From the NCBI RefSeq assembly GCF_000383675.1, contig NZ_KB911823.1, positions 373,095-437,094 of the forward strand: a stretch of 64,000 nt of DNA, written 5' to 3'. The DNA is from Terracoccus sp. 273MFTsu3.1 (GTDB taxonomy: Bacteria > Actinomycetota > Actinomycetes > Actinomycetales > Dermatophilaceae). Below, piece after piece: positions 8,434 through 17,335 of the stretch; positions within the stretch are counted from its first letter, which is position 1, and the number at the start of each line of letters is the position of its first letter. Both the position numbers and the translations under genes were made by a program. The notes below the pieces were generated by a model. The model ran no database searches, was not told the origin of the DNA, and saw only the letters and a program-made list of their open reading frames with translations.

Positions 8434-9137
8434 GCCCGGGCCGCCTCGACCACCTGGAGCACCGCCTCGACCGAGCCCTCGAAGTCGAGGTGCGAGGTGT
8501 CGATCGTCGTGACGCCGTCGGCGGCGACGGTGAACTCCGACACGGCGGAGTCCGCCTTGTCGCGGTCGACGATCTGCGAGCGGGTCGCGGCGACGGCGAC
8601 GGCGTCCGCCGCTCCGTGCAGCTCCGTCGAGCGGCGCGCCAGCCGGGCCTCCTCGGAGGCGGTGAGCAGGATGCGCACGGGCGCGTCGGGCGCGACGACG
8701 GTCGTGATGTCCCGTCCCTCGGCCACGACACCGCCGGTGGTCGCGGCCGCCTCGGAGATCAGGCGGCGCTGGAGGACCCGCAGGATCTCGCGGACGGGAA
8801 TGACGGTGGCGACCGCGGACACGTTGGTCGAGATGCCGGTCTCACGGATGGCCGCGGCGACGTCGGTGCCGCCGACCTCCACCGTGGGAGCATCGGGATC
8901 GATGCCGATGGCGAGCGGAAAGCGTTGGGCCGCAGCGGTGATCGCGTCGGCGTCGGTCAGGTCGACACCCTCGTGGAGGCACCACCACGTCAGGGCGCGG
9001 TACATCGCTCCGGTGTCGAGGTAGCCGTAGCCGAGGGACCGCGCCACCTGCTTGCTGACGCTCGACTTGCCGGACCCGGAGGGACCGTCCACGGCGATGA
9101 CGAAACCGGACAGGGGGTCCTCGGGGGTCTGCGGCAT
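8430..9137 (-). CDS. cmk: Cytidylate kinase
   Basis: 235 residues. It phosphorylates CMP/dCMP with ATP. The P-loop GPSGSGKSS lies at about residues 15-23, followed by LGYGYLDTGAMYRALTWW, the CMP-binding region of the family. EGRDITTVVAPDAP and the LID segment with RRSTELHG follow later. ATG 9137 is preferred over longer frames: there is no Shine-Dalgarno, and a TATCCT hexamer lies 7 bases upstream, consistent with a leaderless transcript. plsC overlaps its end. Confidence 0.95.
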   Translation of the reverse strand: MPQTPEDPLSGFVIAVDGPSGSGKSSVSKQVARSLGYGYLDTGAMYRALTWWCLHEGVDLTDADAITAAAQRFPLAIGIDPDAPTVEVGGTDVAAAIRETGISTNVSAVATVIPVREILRVLQRRLISEAAATTGGVVAEGRDITTVVAPDAPVRILLTASEEARLARRSTELHGAADAVAVAATRSQIVDRDKADSAVSEFTVAADGVTTIDTSHLDFEGSVEAVLQVVEAARA

Positions 9138-9144
9138 GCGGACG

Positions 9145-9150
9145 AGGATA
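9145..9150 (-). promoter_or_regulatory. -10-like element for cmk
   Basis: TATCCT on the minus strand ends 7 bases before the cmk ATG, so transcription would begin at the start codon. Confidence 0.45.
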
Positions 9151-9195
9151 GTGCCTCGCCGGAGGCGCCTCGGGACGTGCCCGAGTGCCGGAGCC

Positions 9196-10278
9196 TCAGT
9201 CGTGCACGCGCCAGCCGAGCCGGGCCAGCTCGGCCCGCAGCGGCTCGACGGACGCAGGCACCACGGAGATCTCGGCCACACCTACGGCCTGCCCGAGCCC
9301 GTGTTCGAGGTGGAGGTCCTCGAGGTTGATGCCGGCGTGGCCGACGTCCGTGAGCAGCCGGGCCAGTGACCCCGGCTCGTCCGGGACCACGACGGAGACG
9401 ACCTCGTACGCCGCCGGGGCCGCGCCGTGCTTGCCGGGGATCCGTGCGTGGCCGAGGTTGCCGGCCTCGAGGACCCGGCTCAGCGTGCCGAGCGAGCCGG
9501 CGCCGTCCGCGTCGACGAGGGCGTCGAGGGCCACCACGACGTCGTCGACCTGGTCGCGGACGTGGCGCAGGACGTCACGGACGGCGGGCGCGTTGCCGGC
9601 GAGGATCTGCGTCCAGAGCCGCGGGTCGCTCGCTGCGATCCGGGTGACGTCGCGCAGCCCCTGACCGGCGAGGCCGACCGCGGACTCGGGCAGCTCGCGC
9701 AGGCACGCGGCCACGATGCTCGCGGCGAGCTGGGGCACGTGCGAGACCGCCGCCACGGCCTCGTCGTGCTCGTGCGCCGGCATGACCCGGACGGCGGAGC
9801 CGACGGCGAGGGCGAGGTCCTTCACGCGTCGCACGGCCGCGTCGGTCGAGGCCTCGTGCGGCACGACGACCCACGCCCGGCCGTCGAAGAGGTCGCCCCG
9901 GGCGGCTGCGGCGCCCGAGCGCTCACGACCGGCCATCGGATGCGACCCGACGTAGCGGCTCGCGTCGGCCCCCGAGTCGAGGACGACGCGGAGCACCGAC
10001 TCCTTGACGGAGGCGACGTCGGTGACCACCGCGTCGGGCCACCGGCCCAGGGCGTCGACGACGACGCTGGCGGCGACGTCGGGCGGCGCCGCGACGACGA
10101 CGACATCTGGAGCGTCCGTCACGTCCTCGGCGGTCTGGCCCGCCCGGAGGTCGCGCGCCAGCCTCACGGCCGTGGGTGACGGGTCGTCCAGCGACACCCG
10201 GAATCCGTTGTTGGACAAGGCGATCCCGAGACTGGTCCCGATCAGCCCTGCGCCGACGATGCGGACGTGCGTGCTCAC
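9196..10278 (-). CDS. tyrA: Prephenate dehydrogenase with C-terminal ACT domain
   Basis: 360 residues. It oxidises prephenate to 4-hydroxyphenylpyruvate in tyrosine synthesis. The Rossmann motif GAGLIGTSLG is near the N-terminus, followed by an Asp (SLDD) that suggests NAD use. VGSHPMAGRERSG contains the conserved His of the active site. An ACT domain (about 285-360, VVPDEPGSLARLLTDVGHAGINLEDL) suggests feedback by tyrosine or another amino acid. I chose GTG 10278: a TACGCT hexamer lies 6 bases before it and no Shine-Dalgarno is present. rluB lies upstream, separated by a hairpin. Confidence 0.93.
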   Translation of the reverse strand: MSTHVRIVGAGLIGTSLGIALSNNGFRVSLDDPSPTAVRLARDLRAGQTAEDVTDAPDVVVVAAPPDVAASVVVDALGRWPDAVVTDVASVKESVLRVVLDSGADASRYVGSHPMAGRERSGAAAARGDLFDGRAWVVVPHEASTDAAVRRVKDLALAVGSAVRVMPAHEHDEAVAAVSHVPQLAASIVAACLRELPESAVGLAGQGLRDVTRIAASDPRLWTQILAGNAPAVRDVLRHVRDQVDDVVVALDALVDADGAGSLGTLSRVLEAGNLGHARIPGKHGAAPAAYEVVSVVVPDEPGSLARLLTDVGHAGINLEDLHLEHGLGQAVGVAEISVVPASVEPLRAELARLGWRVHD

Positions 10279-10284
10279 CCCGTC

Positions 10285-10290
10285 AGCGTA
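10285..10290 (-). promoter_or_regulatory. -10-like element for tyrA
   Basis: TACGCT on the minus strand lies 6 bases upstream of the tyrA GTG; fits a leaderless transcript. Confidence 0.45.
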
Positions 10291-10300
10291 GCGAGCCGGT

Positions 10301-10318
10301 CGTCCCGGGTCCGGGACG
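10301..10318 (-). terminator. Hairpin after rluB
   Basis: 8-bp stem (CGTCCCGG/CCGGGACG) with a 2-base loop, 6 bases past the rluB stop. It may attenuate read-through into tyrA. Confidence 0.4.
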
Positions 10319-10324
10319 TCCGGA

Positions 10325-11287
10325 TCACAGACCGGCGGCCTTGTAGAGAGCCCCGATCTCGGCCTTGTTGAGCCGACGGGTGCGCCCGGACTTGAGGTCG
10401 GCGAGACGGATCGGGCCGACCTCGGTGCGGACGAGCTCGAGGACGGGGTGCCCGACGGCCTCGAGCATGCGGCGCACGACGTGCTTGCGGCCCTCGTGGA
10501 GCACCACCTCGACCATGGCCTTGCCCGGCTGGTGGTCGACGATCCGGAAGGAGTCGACGCTGACGGGACCGTCATCGAGCTCGACGCCCTCGCGCAGGCG
10601 CTTGCCGACGTCGCGCTGCACCGGGCCACGGATCGTCGCGACGTACGTCTTGAGGACGCCGTATGCCGGGTGCTGCAGCCGGTGGGCGAGGTCACCGTCG
10701 TTCGTGAGCAGGAGCAGGCCCTCGGTGTCGGCGTCGAGGCGCCCGACGTGGAAGAGGCGCTGCTCGCGGTTGCCGACGTAGTCCTCGAGCGAGATGCGGC
10801 CGAGCTCGTCGTGCATCGTCGTCACGACGCCTTTGGGCTTGTTGAAGGCGAGGTAGACGCGGTCCTCGTCGAGGTTGACGCGGACGCCGTCGACGTGGAC
10901 GACCTGCGTCTGCGGGTTGATCCGGACGCCGAGCTCGGTGACGATCTGGCCGTCGACCTCGACGCGCCCCTGCTCGATGAGGTTCTCGCAGACACGCCTC
11001 GAGCCGACGCCGCCGGCGGCCATGAGCTTCTGCAGGCGCACGCCGTCGGGGTCGTGGACGTCGATCTCGGGTGCGGGCTTGCGGTCGGGCAGCCGGGTGG
11101 GCTGGCTGGCCTTCGTCGAGCCCGCGAAGCGCGGCCCGGAGCCCTTGCCACCGGTCTTGCCGCCGCTGCTCTTGCCGCCCGCCACGGGTCGGCCGCCACG
11201 GCGGGCACCGCCGACGCTCCCGGGGCCTCCGGTGGGCCCGGAACCCTTCTTGCGCGGCTGGCGGGGGGATCTGGAGTACTCGCTCAT
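10325..11287 (-). CDS. rluB: 23S rRNA pseudouridine synthase (RluB/RsuA family)
   Basis: 320 residues. The first 75 are Gly/Lys/Arg/Pro-rich and disordered. An S4 RNA-binding domain (about 85-145, VRLQKLMAAGGVGSRRVCENLI) follows. Next is the RluB/RsuA catalytic core with FHVGRLDADTEGLLLLTNDG, holding the catalytic Asp in GRLD. It converts uridine to pseudouridine in rRNA; the exact site is by family. ATG 11287 overlaps the scpB stop (ATGA), placing it in the parA-scpA-scpB-rluB operon, a common bacterial grouping. Confidence 0.92.
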   Translation of the reverse strand: MSEYSRSPRQPRKKGSGPTGGPGSVGGARRGGRPVAGGKSSGGKTGGKGSGPRFAGSTKASQPTRLPDRKPAPEIDVHDPDGVRLQKLMAAGGVGSRRVCENLIEQGRVEVDGQIVTELGVRINPQTQVVHVDGVRVNLDEDRVYLAFNKPKGVVTTMHDELGRISLEDYVGNREQRLFHVGRLDADTEGLLLLTNDGDLAHRLQHPAYGVLKTYVATIRGPVQRDVGKRLREGVELDDGPVSVDSFRIVDHQPGKAMVEVVLHEGRKHVVRRMLEAVGHPVLELVRTEVGPIRLADLKSGRTRRLNKAEIGALYKAAGL

Positions 11288-11940
11288 GCGTGTCCTTCCT
11301 CGATGAGCTCGTCGATGACGTCGGCGTCCGGGAGGTAGGGCGCCAACGCCGGGAGGTCGTCGAGCGACGACAGTCCCATCCGCTGGAGGAAGTAGGGGGT
11401 CGTGCGGAAGAGCATGGCACCGCTCTCGCCCACGTCCTCGACCTCCTCGATGAGGCCGCGCGACGTCAGCGTGCGGACGACGCCGTCGACGTTGACCCCG
11501 CGCACGGCACTGACCCGGGCGCGGGACACCGGCTGGCGGTAGGCGATGACGGCGAGCGTCTCGAGCGAGGCCTGGGTCAGCTTGGCCTGCTGGCCGTCTA
11601 GGACGAACTTCTCGACCACGGGGGCGAAGTCGGACCGGCTGTAGACGCGCCATCCGCCCGCGACGCTGCGCAGGGTGAACCCGCGCTGCGCGGCGGCATA
11701 CTCCTCCTCGAGGGCGTGCAGGTGGCCCCGCACGTCGTCGACGGGCAGCTCGAGCGCCGACGCGAGGGCGACCTCGGTCACCGGCTCGTCGACGACCATG
11801 AGCACGGCCTCGAGCGCCGAGCGGGCGCCGCCCGGGAAGTCGTTGATGTCGAAGGCGATCTGCTCGTCGGCACCCTCGCGGTCGCCTAGCCCCTCGGGCT
11901 CGACGGTCGCGTCGGGCCCCTGCGCCGACTGGTCACTCAT
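11284..11940 (-). CDS. scpB: Segregation and condensation protein B
   Basis: 218 residues. It is the winged-helix kleisin partner of the SMC condensin. Motifs include ALEAVLMVVDEPV near residue 40, LRSVAGGWRVYSR, and LTQASLETLAVIAYRQPVSRA-type sequence in the second winged helix. ScpB binds ScpA and SMC to compact and segregate chromosomes. Its start overlaps scpA by 8 bases and its end overlaps rluB by 4, so the three are translationally coupled. The first 40 residues are acidic and variable. Confidence 0.94.
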   Translation of the reverse strand: MSDQSAQGPDATVEPEGLGDREGADEQIAFDINDFPGGARSALEAVLMVVDEPVTEVALASALELPVDDVRGHLHALEEEYAAAQRGFTLRSVAGGWRVYSRSDFAPVVEKFVLDGQQAKLTQASLETLAVIAYRQPVSRARVSAVRGVNVDGVVRTLTSRGLIEEVEDVGESGAMLFRTTPYFLQRMGLSSLDDLPALAPYLPDADVIDELIEEGHA

Positions 11941-12970
11941 CGTCTGCTCCTCTTCGTGAGGTGGCGTCGCCACCCGTCTCCTCGGTGTCCGGGATCGGCG
12001 CGTCGCTCGGGTCGCCCTCGGCGCCCGCGTCGTCGTCCTCATCCTCGTCGCCCGCGTCGTCCTCGTCGAACTCGTCGTCGATGGCGATGTCGCCGTCGTC
12101 GGTGCCCGTCCAGCGGATGTCGAGCTCGCCGAGCGCCTCGGCCTGCTCGAAGGCGATCGCCGCCTCCTTGAACAGCTCGAGCAGGGCGAGGAAGCGCGCC
12201 ACGATGACGAGGGTGCTGTCGGCGTCGGCCACGAGGCTGCGGAACGAGACCTGTCCGCGGTGGCGCAGGCGCTCGACGATGATCGCCGCCTGCTCCCGGA
12301 CGCTGACCTGGGGTGCGTGGAGGTGCTCGAGCCCGACGGTCGGCACCACCTTCGGCGTCATCGCCCGGGCGGCGATCATCGCGAACTGCTCGGGCGTGAT
12401 GGCGATGACGAGCTCGGGCAGCAGCGCCGCGAACTCCGGCTCGAGGCCCGCCTGGCGCGGGGTGATGCGCCCGGCCGTGGCCATCCGCTCACGGAAGGTG
12501 GCCGCGATGTCCTTGTAGGCGCGGTACTGCAGGAGCCGGGCGAAGAGCAGGTCACGCGCCTCGATGAGCGCGAGGTCCTCGTCGTCCTGCGGCCCCGACT
12601 GCGGGAGCAGGCGCGAGGCCTTGAGGTCGAGCAGGGTCGCCGCGATGAGGAGGAACTCCGAGGCCTGGCCGAGGTCCCAGTCGCTGTTGGCGGCCTGGGC
12701 GGTCTTGATGTGCGCCACGAACTCGTCGGTGACCTTGGCGAGGGCGACCTCGGTGATGTCGAGCTTGTGCTTGCTGATGAGGCCGAGCAGCAGGTCGAAG
12801 GGACCGGAGAAGACGTCGAGGTGCACCTCGAAGGGAGCGGCCGAGCGCCGGGTGATGACACCGCCAGGTGTCAGCTCCTGCGCGGGTGCGACCTCGACGA
12901 TCGCGTCCGGGGGCACGCCAGCGTCGTCGGTGTCGACCGCGGGGCGGTCGACGGTGTCCTGCTCGGTCAT
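11933..12970 (-). CDS. scpA: Segregation and condensation protein A
   Basis: 345 residues. It is the kleisin bridging SMC heads. The typical N-terminal block FEVHLDVFSGPFDLLLGLISKH (about 48-69) leads into DITEVALAKVTDEFV and LLIAATLLDLKASRLLP. The C-terminal winged helix (about 215-285) is followed by a 60-residue, very acidic tail (DDEFDEDDAGDEDEDDD and similar) that is longer than usual. It lies directly downstream of a ParA gene by 14 bases and upstream of scpB. Confidence 0.94.
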   Translation of the reverse strand: MTEQDTVDRPAVDTDDAGVPPDAIVEVAPAQELTPGGVITRRSAAPFEVHLDVFSGPFDLLLGLISKHKLDITEVALAKVTDEFVAHIKTAQAANSDWDLGQASEFLLIAATLLDLKASRLLPQSGPQDDEDLALIEARDLLFARLLQYRAYKDIAATFRERMATAGRITPRQAGLEPEFAALLPELVIAITPEQFAMIAARAMTPKVVPTVGLEHLHAPQVSVREQAAIIVERLRHRGQVSFRSLVADADSTLVIVARFLALLELFKEAAIAFEQAEALGELDIRWTGTDDGDIAIDDEFDEDDAGDEDEDDDAGAEGDPSDAPIPDTEETGGDATSRRGADDE

Positions 12971-12984
12971 CAGATCACTGCGGA

Positions 12985-13965
12985 TCAGGCCGCGCCGCCG
13001 CGCGCGATGAGCTCACGGGCGAGCTGGCGGTAGGCGTTGGCACCGGAGTGCTCGGACGAGTAGGACGTGATCGGCTCGGCGGCCAGGGTCGCGTCGGGGA
13101 ACTTCACGGTGCGGCTGATCACGGTGTGGAAGACCTGCTCGCCGAAGTGGTCGACGACCGAGCGCACGACCTCACGGCTGTGCAGGGTGCGGCTGTCGTA
13201 CATCGTGGCGAGGATGCCGTCGACCTGCAGGCGCGGGTTGAGACGGTCGGTGATCTTGTCGATGGTGTCGATGAGCAGCGCGACACCTCGCATCGCGAAG
13301 AACTCGCACTCGAGGGGGATGATGACGCCGTGCGCGGCCGTCAGCGCGTTGACCGTGAGCAGGCCCAGCGAGGGCTGACAGTCGATGAGGACGAGGTCGT
13401 ACTCGTCGACGACGGGGCGCAGGACGCGGGCGAGGATCTGCTCGCGGGCGACCTCGCCGACGAGCTGGACCTCGGCCGCGGACAGGTCGATGTTGGCCGG
13501 CACGAGGTCGAGGTTGGGCGTGCGCGTGTGCTGGATGACGTCGTGGATCTCGTGGCCGCGCTCGACGAGGAGGTTGTAGATCGTCGTGTCGAGCTCCTGC
13601 GCGTTGACGCCGAGGCCGACGGACAGCGCACCCTGCGGGTCGAAGTCGATGACGAGGACCTTGCGGCCGAGCTCGGCCAGCGCGGCACCGAGGTTGATCG
13701 TCGTCGTCGTCTTGCCGACGCCGCCCTTCTGGTTGCACATGGCGATGATGCGCGCCGGCCCGTGGCTCGAGAGCGGCACGGGGTTCGGGAAGTCCGGCAG
13801 CGGACGGCCGGTCGGGCCCATGGCCCCGGAGCCGGCGGACTCGGTGCCTGGTAGGTGCGCGACCCGGGGGGCGGCACTGACCGGACTCTGTCGGGGCTGG
13901 TCGAGGTCCTCGGACGGCACGGACTGCATGGTGTCGTGTGACTCCTCGTTCACCGGGTGTTCCAC
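12985..13965 (-). CDS. parA: ParA/Soj-type chromosome-partition ATPase
   Basis: 326 residues. The deviant Walker A motif KGGVGKTT (about 80-87) has the signature Lys, and VLVIDFDPQG follows. It resembles Soj/ParA proteins that position chromosomes or plasmids. The first 70 residues are a Pro-rich unstructured extension. No parB or parS is recognisable nearby, so this is probably the accessory ParA that sits beside xerD and scpAB in actinobacteria, not the oriC parAB pair. The start is uncertain: GTG 13965, GTG 13953 (GGAG at a long spacing) or ATG 13929 (GAGGAG at a long spacing). Confidence 0.9.
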   Translation of the reverse strand: MEHPVNEESHDTMQSVPSEDLDQPRQSPVSAAPRVAHLPGTESAGSGAMGPTGRPLPDFPNPVPLSSHGPARIIAMCNQKGGVGKTTTTINLGAALAELGRKVLVIDFDPQGALSVGLGVNAQELDTTIYNLLVERGHEIHDVIQHTRTPNLDLVPANIDLSAAEVQLVGEVAREQILARVLRPVVDEYDLVLIDCQPSLGLLTVNALTAAHGVIIPLECEFFAMRGVALLIDTIDKITDRLNPRLQVDGILATMYDSRTLHSREVVRSVVDHFGEQVFHTVISRTVKFPDATLAAEPITSYSSEHSGANAYRQLARELIARGGAA

Positions 13966-14019
13966 TCCGCTCGGCCTTGCCCTGGGATGCTGCGGTCAGC
14001 CTCGCGCTGATCACGTGTG

Positions 14020-14025
14020 ACCTTA
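14020..14025 (-). promoter_or_regulatory. -10-like element for the parA-scpAB operon
   Basis: A TAAGGT hexamer on the minus strand lies within an imperfect palindrome (CGCTGAT 14005-14011, ATCAGCG 14025-14031). It would give a leader of about 45 bases. No clear -35 is present. Confidence 0.3.
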
Positions 14026-15012
14026 TCAGCGGGCACGGGGGTGGGCGCCCGCATAGACCTCGCGGAGTCGGTGCACCGAGACCATCGTGTAGATCTGGGT
14101 CGTCGTGACGGAGGCGTGCCCGAGCAGCTCCTGGACGACGCGGACGTCCGCCCCGCCGTCGAGCAGGTGGGTGGCGAAGGAGTGGCGCAGGGTGTGGGGC
14201 GACACGTGTTCGGTGAGGTCGGCCCGCTCGGCGGCGCGGCGGATGATCGCCCAGGCCGACTGCCGCGACAGGCGTGCCCCGCGCTGGTTGAGGAAGAGCG
14301 CCGGGCCCCCCTGTCCGTGCGTGGCGAGGGCCGGACGGCCCCGGACGAGGTATGCCGTCACGGCCTCGACCGCGTAGCGGCCGACGGGGACGACGCGCTC
14401 CTTGCCACCCTTGCCGTGCAGCCGGACGGACGCCACTCCCCCGCCCTGCGGGGGAGTTCCGGAGCCGGCTGCGGGCCCGACGGTCTCGATGTCGTCGACG
14501 TCGAGGTCGACGGCCTCACTGATGCGGGCGCCCACGCCGTAGAGGACCTCGAGGAGTGCTCGGTCGCGCAGCGACTCGGGCGTGTCGCCGACCGAAGCCG
14601 CCGCGAGCAGCCGCTCCACGGCCTCGATCGGGATCGCCTTGGGCAGTCGGGCGGGTGGCTTGGGCGGGGCGACGTTGGCGGCCGGGTCGCCGGCCACCTC
14701 GCCCTCGAGGGCGAGGAAACGGTGGAAGCCCCGCACGGCGACGAGGGTGCGGGCCGCGGACGAGGCCGCGAGCCCGCGCTCGCGCAGGGACGCGAGGAAG
14801 TCGGTGACGTCTGCCTCGGTGACCCGGCTCGCGTCGTCGATCCCCTTGGCCGCCAGGAACGCCGCGTAGGAGCGCAGGTCGCGCGCGTAGGACTTGAGGG
14901 TGTTGTCGGAGGCGCCCCTCTCGACGCGGACGTGGTCGAGCCACCCGCGGACGTCGCGCTCGAGGCGCGAGGGCCGTGCCGCGGGTGGCTCGGTGACGAC
15001 CTGCTCGGTCAG
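14026..15012 (-). CDS. xerD: Tyrosine recombinase XerD, apparent CTG start
   Basis: 328 residues. It resolves chromosome dimers at dif together with XerC and FtsK. The N-terminal SAM-like domain (about 10-100, [19 protein letters not shown]) is complete. The catalytic domain shows [10 protein letters not shown] (Arg), [12 protein letters not shown] (Lys), [12 protein letters not shown] (His and Arg), [14 protein letters not shown] (His and the nucleophile Tyr). No ATG, GTG or TTG occurs in frame between the ald stop and the conserved N-terminus. The CTG at 15012 overlaps the ald stop as CTGA, just as ATGA and GTGA overlaps occur at other junctions here, so I take CTG as the start. A loop of about 12 residues near 187 ([12 protein letters not shown]) looks like an insertion. 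Confidence 0.88.
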   Translation of the reverse strand: MTEQVVTEPPAARPSRLERDVRGWLDHVRVERGASDNTLKSYARDLRSYAAFLAAKGIDDASRVTEADVTDFLASLRERGLAASSAARTLVAVRGFHRFLALEGEVAGDPAANVAPPKPPARLPKAIPIEAVERLLAAASVGDTPESLRDRALLEVLYGVGARISEAVDLDVDDIETVGPAAGSGTPPQGGGVASVRLHGKGGKERVVPVGRYAVEAVTAYLVRGRPALATHGQGGPALFLNQRGARLSRQSAWAIIRRAAERADLTEHVSPHTLRHSFATHLLDGGADVRVVQELLGHASVTTTQIYTMVSVHRLREVYAGAHPRAR

Positions 15013-16124
15013 GACAGGGCCTCGTCGAGACCGACCGACGTCATGCCGTGGGCCTCGGCGACGCCGGCGTACGTGACGTGCCCGTCGTGCGTGTTGAGAC
15101 CGAGGCCGAGCGCGTGGTCGGCGCGCAGCGCGTCGCGCCACCCCTGGTTGGCGAGCTTCACGGCATACGGCAGCGTCGAGTTCGTCAGGGCGTAGGTGGA
15201 CGTGTTGGGCACGGCCCCGGGCATGTTCGCGACGCAGTAGAAGACCGAGTTGTGCACCGTGTAGGTGGGGTCGGCATGCGTCGTCGCGTGGCTGTCCTCG
15301 AAGCACCCGCCCTGGTCGATGGCGATGTCGACGAGCACGGAGCCCGGCTTCATCTGGGAGACGAGCTCGTTGGAGACGAGCTTGGGAGCCGCCGCACCGG
15401 GGATGAGGACGGCGCCGATGACCATGTCGGCCTCCTGCACCTGCTGCTGCACCGTGAGGCGGTTGGAGGCCAGGCCGTGGACCTGGTTCTCGTAGCGCCA
15501 GAAGGACATCCGCAGCTTGTCGAGGTCGGTGTCGAGCAGCGTGACGTCGGCACCCATGCCGAGCGCGATGTTGGCGGCGTTCTGGCCCGACACGCCGGCG
15601 CCGAGGATGACGACCTTGGCGTTGGCCACCCCACCGACGCCGCCCATGAGCACGCCGCGGCCGCCCTGGGCGCGCATCAGCGCGTGGGCACCGACCTGCG
15701 GGGCGAGGCAGCCGGCCACCTCGGACATCGGGTAGAGCAGCGGCAGGGCCCCGGAGGGCAGCTGCACGGTCTCGTAGGCGATGCCGGTGACCTTGCGCTT
15801 GACGAGCTCCTCCGTGAGCGGCTTGTCGGCCGCGAGGTGGAGGTAGGTGAAGAGGGTCAGGCCCTCGCGCATCCGGTGGTACTCCTCGGCCACGGGCTCC
15901 TTGACCTTGAGCACCATGTCGGCCTCGCCCCAGACGTCGTCGGCCGAGCCGAGGATGCGGGCGCCTGCCGCGACGTAGTCGTCGTCGCTGATCTGCGAGC
16001 CGACACCGGCGTCCTTCTCGACGATGACGTCGTGTCCGTTCTCGGTGAGCTCGTGGACGCCTGAGGGCGTGATGGCCACGCGGTACTCGTGGTTCTTGAC
16101 CTCGCGGGGGATGCCGACCTTCAT
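15009..16124 (-). CDS. ald: Alanine dehydrogenase
   Basis: 371 residues, full family length. NAD-dependent interconversion of L-alanine and pyruvate plus ammonia. The N-terminus [20 protein letters not shown] is the family signature. The second signature with [20 protein letters not shown] forms the NAD-binding fold (about 170-190). Lys and His residues of the active site are in family positions (R-V-A near residue 15, K in MVLKVKEP, H in YLHLA). ATG 16124 has GGAAGGAAG upstream. xerD is coupled to its end by a CTGA overlap, an unusual pairing. Confidence 0.96.
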   Translation of the reverse strand: MKVGIPREVKNHEYRVAITPSGVHELTENGHDVIVEKDAGVGSQISDDDYVAAGARILGSADDVWGEADMVLKVKEPVAEEYHRMREGLTLFTYLHLAADKPLTEELVKRKVTGIAYETVQLPSGALPLLYPMSEVAGCLAPQVGAHALMRAQGGRGVLMGGVGGVANAKVVILGAGVSGQNAANIALGMGADVTLLDTDLDKLRMSFWRYENQVHGLASNRLTVQQQVQEADMVIGAVLIPGAAAPKLVSNELVSQMKPGSVLVDIAIDQGGCFEDSHATTHADPTYTVHNSVFYCVANMPGAVPNTSTYALTNSTLPYAVKLANQGWRDALRADHALGLGLNTHDGHVTYAGVAEAHGMTSVGLDEALS

Positions 16125-16325
16125 GCTGCTGCACTTCCTTCCGGACTGACTCGACCATGGCGCCGTTGCCCTGGTGAGAAGGGGCCCGCAGGGGCCGCGA
16201 GGCCACTGTATCCGTGGGCGTCACGGCCCGGTCACGACCTCGTGCAACTGCCGCTGACCGCCTCGCGCCGTGCCAGAGTGTGCTCACCCGCACCCGCGGC
16301 CGACGAGCTCGGAGAAGGAGGGGCC

Positions 16326-16697
16326 GTGACCGATCCGCCGAGGCACGACGGATACACCTGGCCGGTGGCACCAGCGGGCTCACGGCTGCCTCGGGAACGG
16401 AGGCCCTCGCGGCGGCCGGAAGAGCCCGGCGCGCGGCTGACACGGCGCCCGGGCGTCGTCGCCGGCGTCCTCTTCGCCGTGCCGGCCGTCTGGGCGCCGG
16501 TCTTCCAGGGCGTGGAGCCTCCCGGGGCGTTCGTGCTGCTCGTGATCGGCATCGCGGTCGCCGTCGCGGCCACGGCCTTTCCGGCACTTCGCTCGTTCGC
16601 GGGGGGCTTCGTCGTCGCCTCCCTGGTCGGAGGGTTCGCGGCTTTCATCGCCCTCGTCGTGTTCTTCGTCGTCGTCTTCGCCACCATGGGCCCGTGA
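16326..16697 (+). CDS. Small membrane protein, function unknown
   Basis: 123 residues. The first 50 are basic and Pro/Arg-rich (cytoplasmic). Three hydrophobic segments follow at about 52-68, 74-92 and 96-120. No family motif is recognised. GTG 16326 has an excellent GGAGAAGGAGGG upstream. It overlaps the next gene by GTGA, so the two membrane proteins are coupled. It is divergent from ald. Confidence 0.6.
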   Translation: MTDPPRHDGYTWPVAPAGSRLPRERRPSRRPEEPGARLTRRPGVVAGVLFAVPAVWAPVFQGVEPPGAFVLLVIGIAVAVAATAFPALRSFAGGFVVASLVGGFAAFIALVVFFVVVFATMGP

Positions 16698-17305
16698 AGC
16701 TCTACGCAGACACCCCCGCCCGACGCACCCGACAGCTGCTCTCCGACGTGCTCATGCTCCTGTGGATCGGCCTCTGGGTGTATGCCGGTCGCCAGGTCCA
16801 CGACACGGTCGAACAGCTGCGTGCCCCCGCGGACTCGATCACCTCGGCCGGGCAGTCGGTCAACGGGGCCCTCACCGGCGCGGGCGACCAGGCGGGGCAG
16901 CTGCCGCTCGTGGGTGACCAGCTGAAGACGTGGCTGACCCAGGCCGCCGGGTCCGGGACGACGCTGCAGCAGGCCGGGACGTCGATGGCCGACACGGTCG
17001 ACACGCTCGCCCTCGGGGTCGGTACAGCCACGGCGCTCGTGCCGATCCTGCTCGTCCTCGTGGTCTGGCTCTACGTCCGAGTTCGTTTCGTGCGCAACGC
17101 GACCCAGTCGCAGCGCTTCATCGATGCCGGCGAGGACCTCGACCTCTTCGCGCTCCGGGCGATGGCGACACAACCGATGCGCGCGCTGGCCCGGGTGACC
17201 GACGACCCTGCCGGTGCTTGGCGGCGCCAGGACCGGGCCGTCATCCGGGAGCTGGCCCTGCTCGAGCTGCGCGACCAGGGACTGCGCCCGCCGCCCGGCA
17301 CCTGA
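16694..17305 (+). CDS. Membrane protein with two helices flanking an extracytoplasmic domain, function unknown
   Basis: 203 residues. One hydrophobic helix near 16-34 (LLSDVLMLLWIGLWVYAG) and one near 110-132 (ALVPILLVLVVWLYVRVRF) bracket a Gln/Thr/Ala-rich, probably extracytoplasmic domain of about 75 residues. The C-terminal 70 residues are charged and cytoplasmic. I recognise no family. GTG 16694 overlaps the previous stop. It is convergent with hisS, 30 bases away. Confidence 0.65.
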   Translation: MKLYADTPARRTRQLLSDVLMLLWIGLWVYAGRQVHDTVEQLRAPADSITSAGQSVNGALTGAGDQAGQLPLVGDQLKTWLTQAAGSGTTLQQAGTSMADTVDTLALGVGTATALVPILLVLVVWLYVRVRFVRNATQSQRFIDAGEDLDLFALRAMATQPMRALARVTDDPAGAWRRQDRAVIRELALLELRDQGLRPPPGT

Positions 17306-17335
17306 CCACCCCGCAACGGTGCCGTGAGCGGCCGG

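Noticed and set aside
12985-13965. Plasmid or chromosomal parAB partition locus
   Set aside because: Only ParA is present; no parB or parS is seen, and the setting with xerD and scpAB is the usual housekeeping one.
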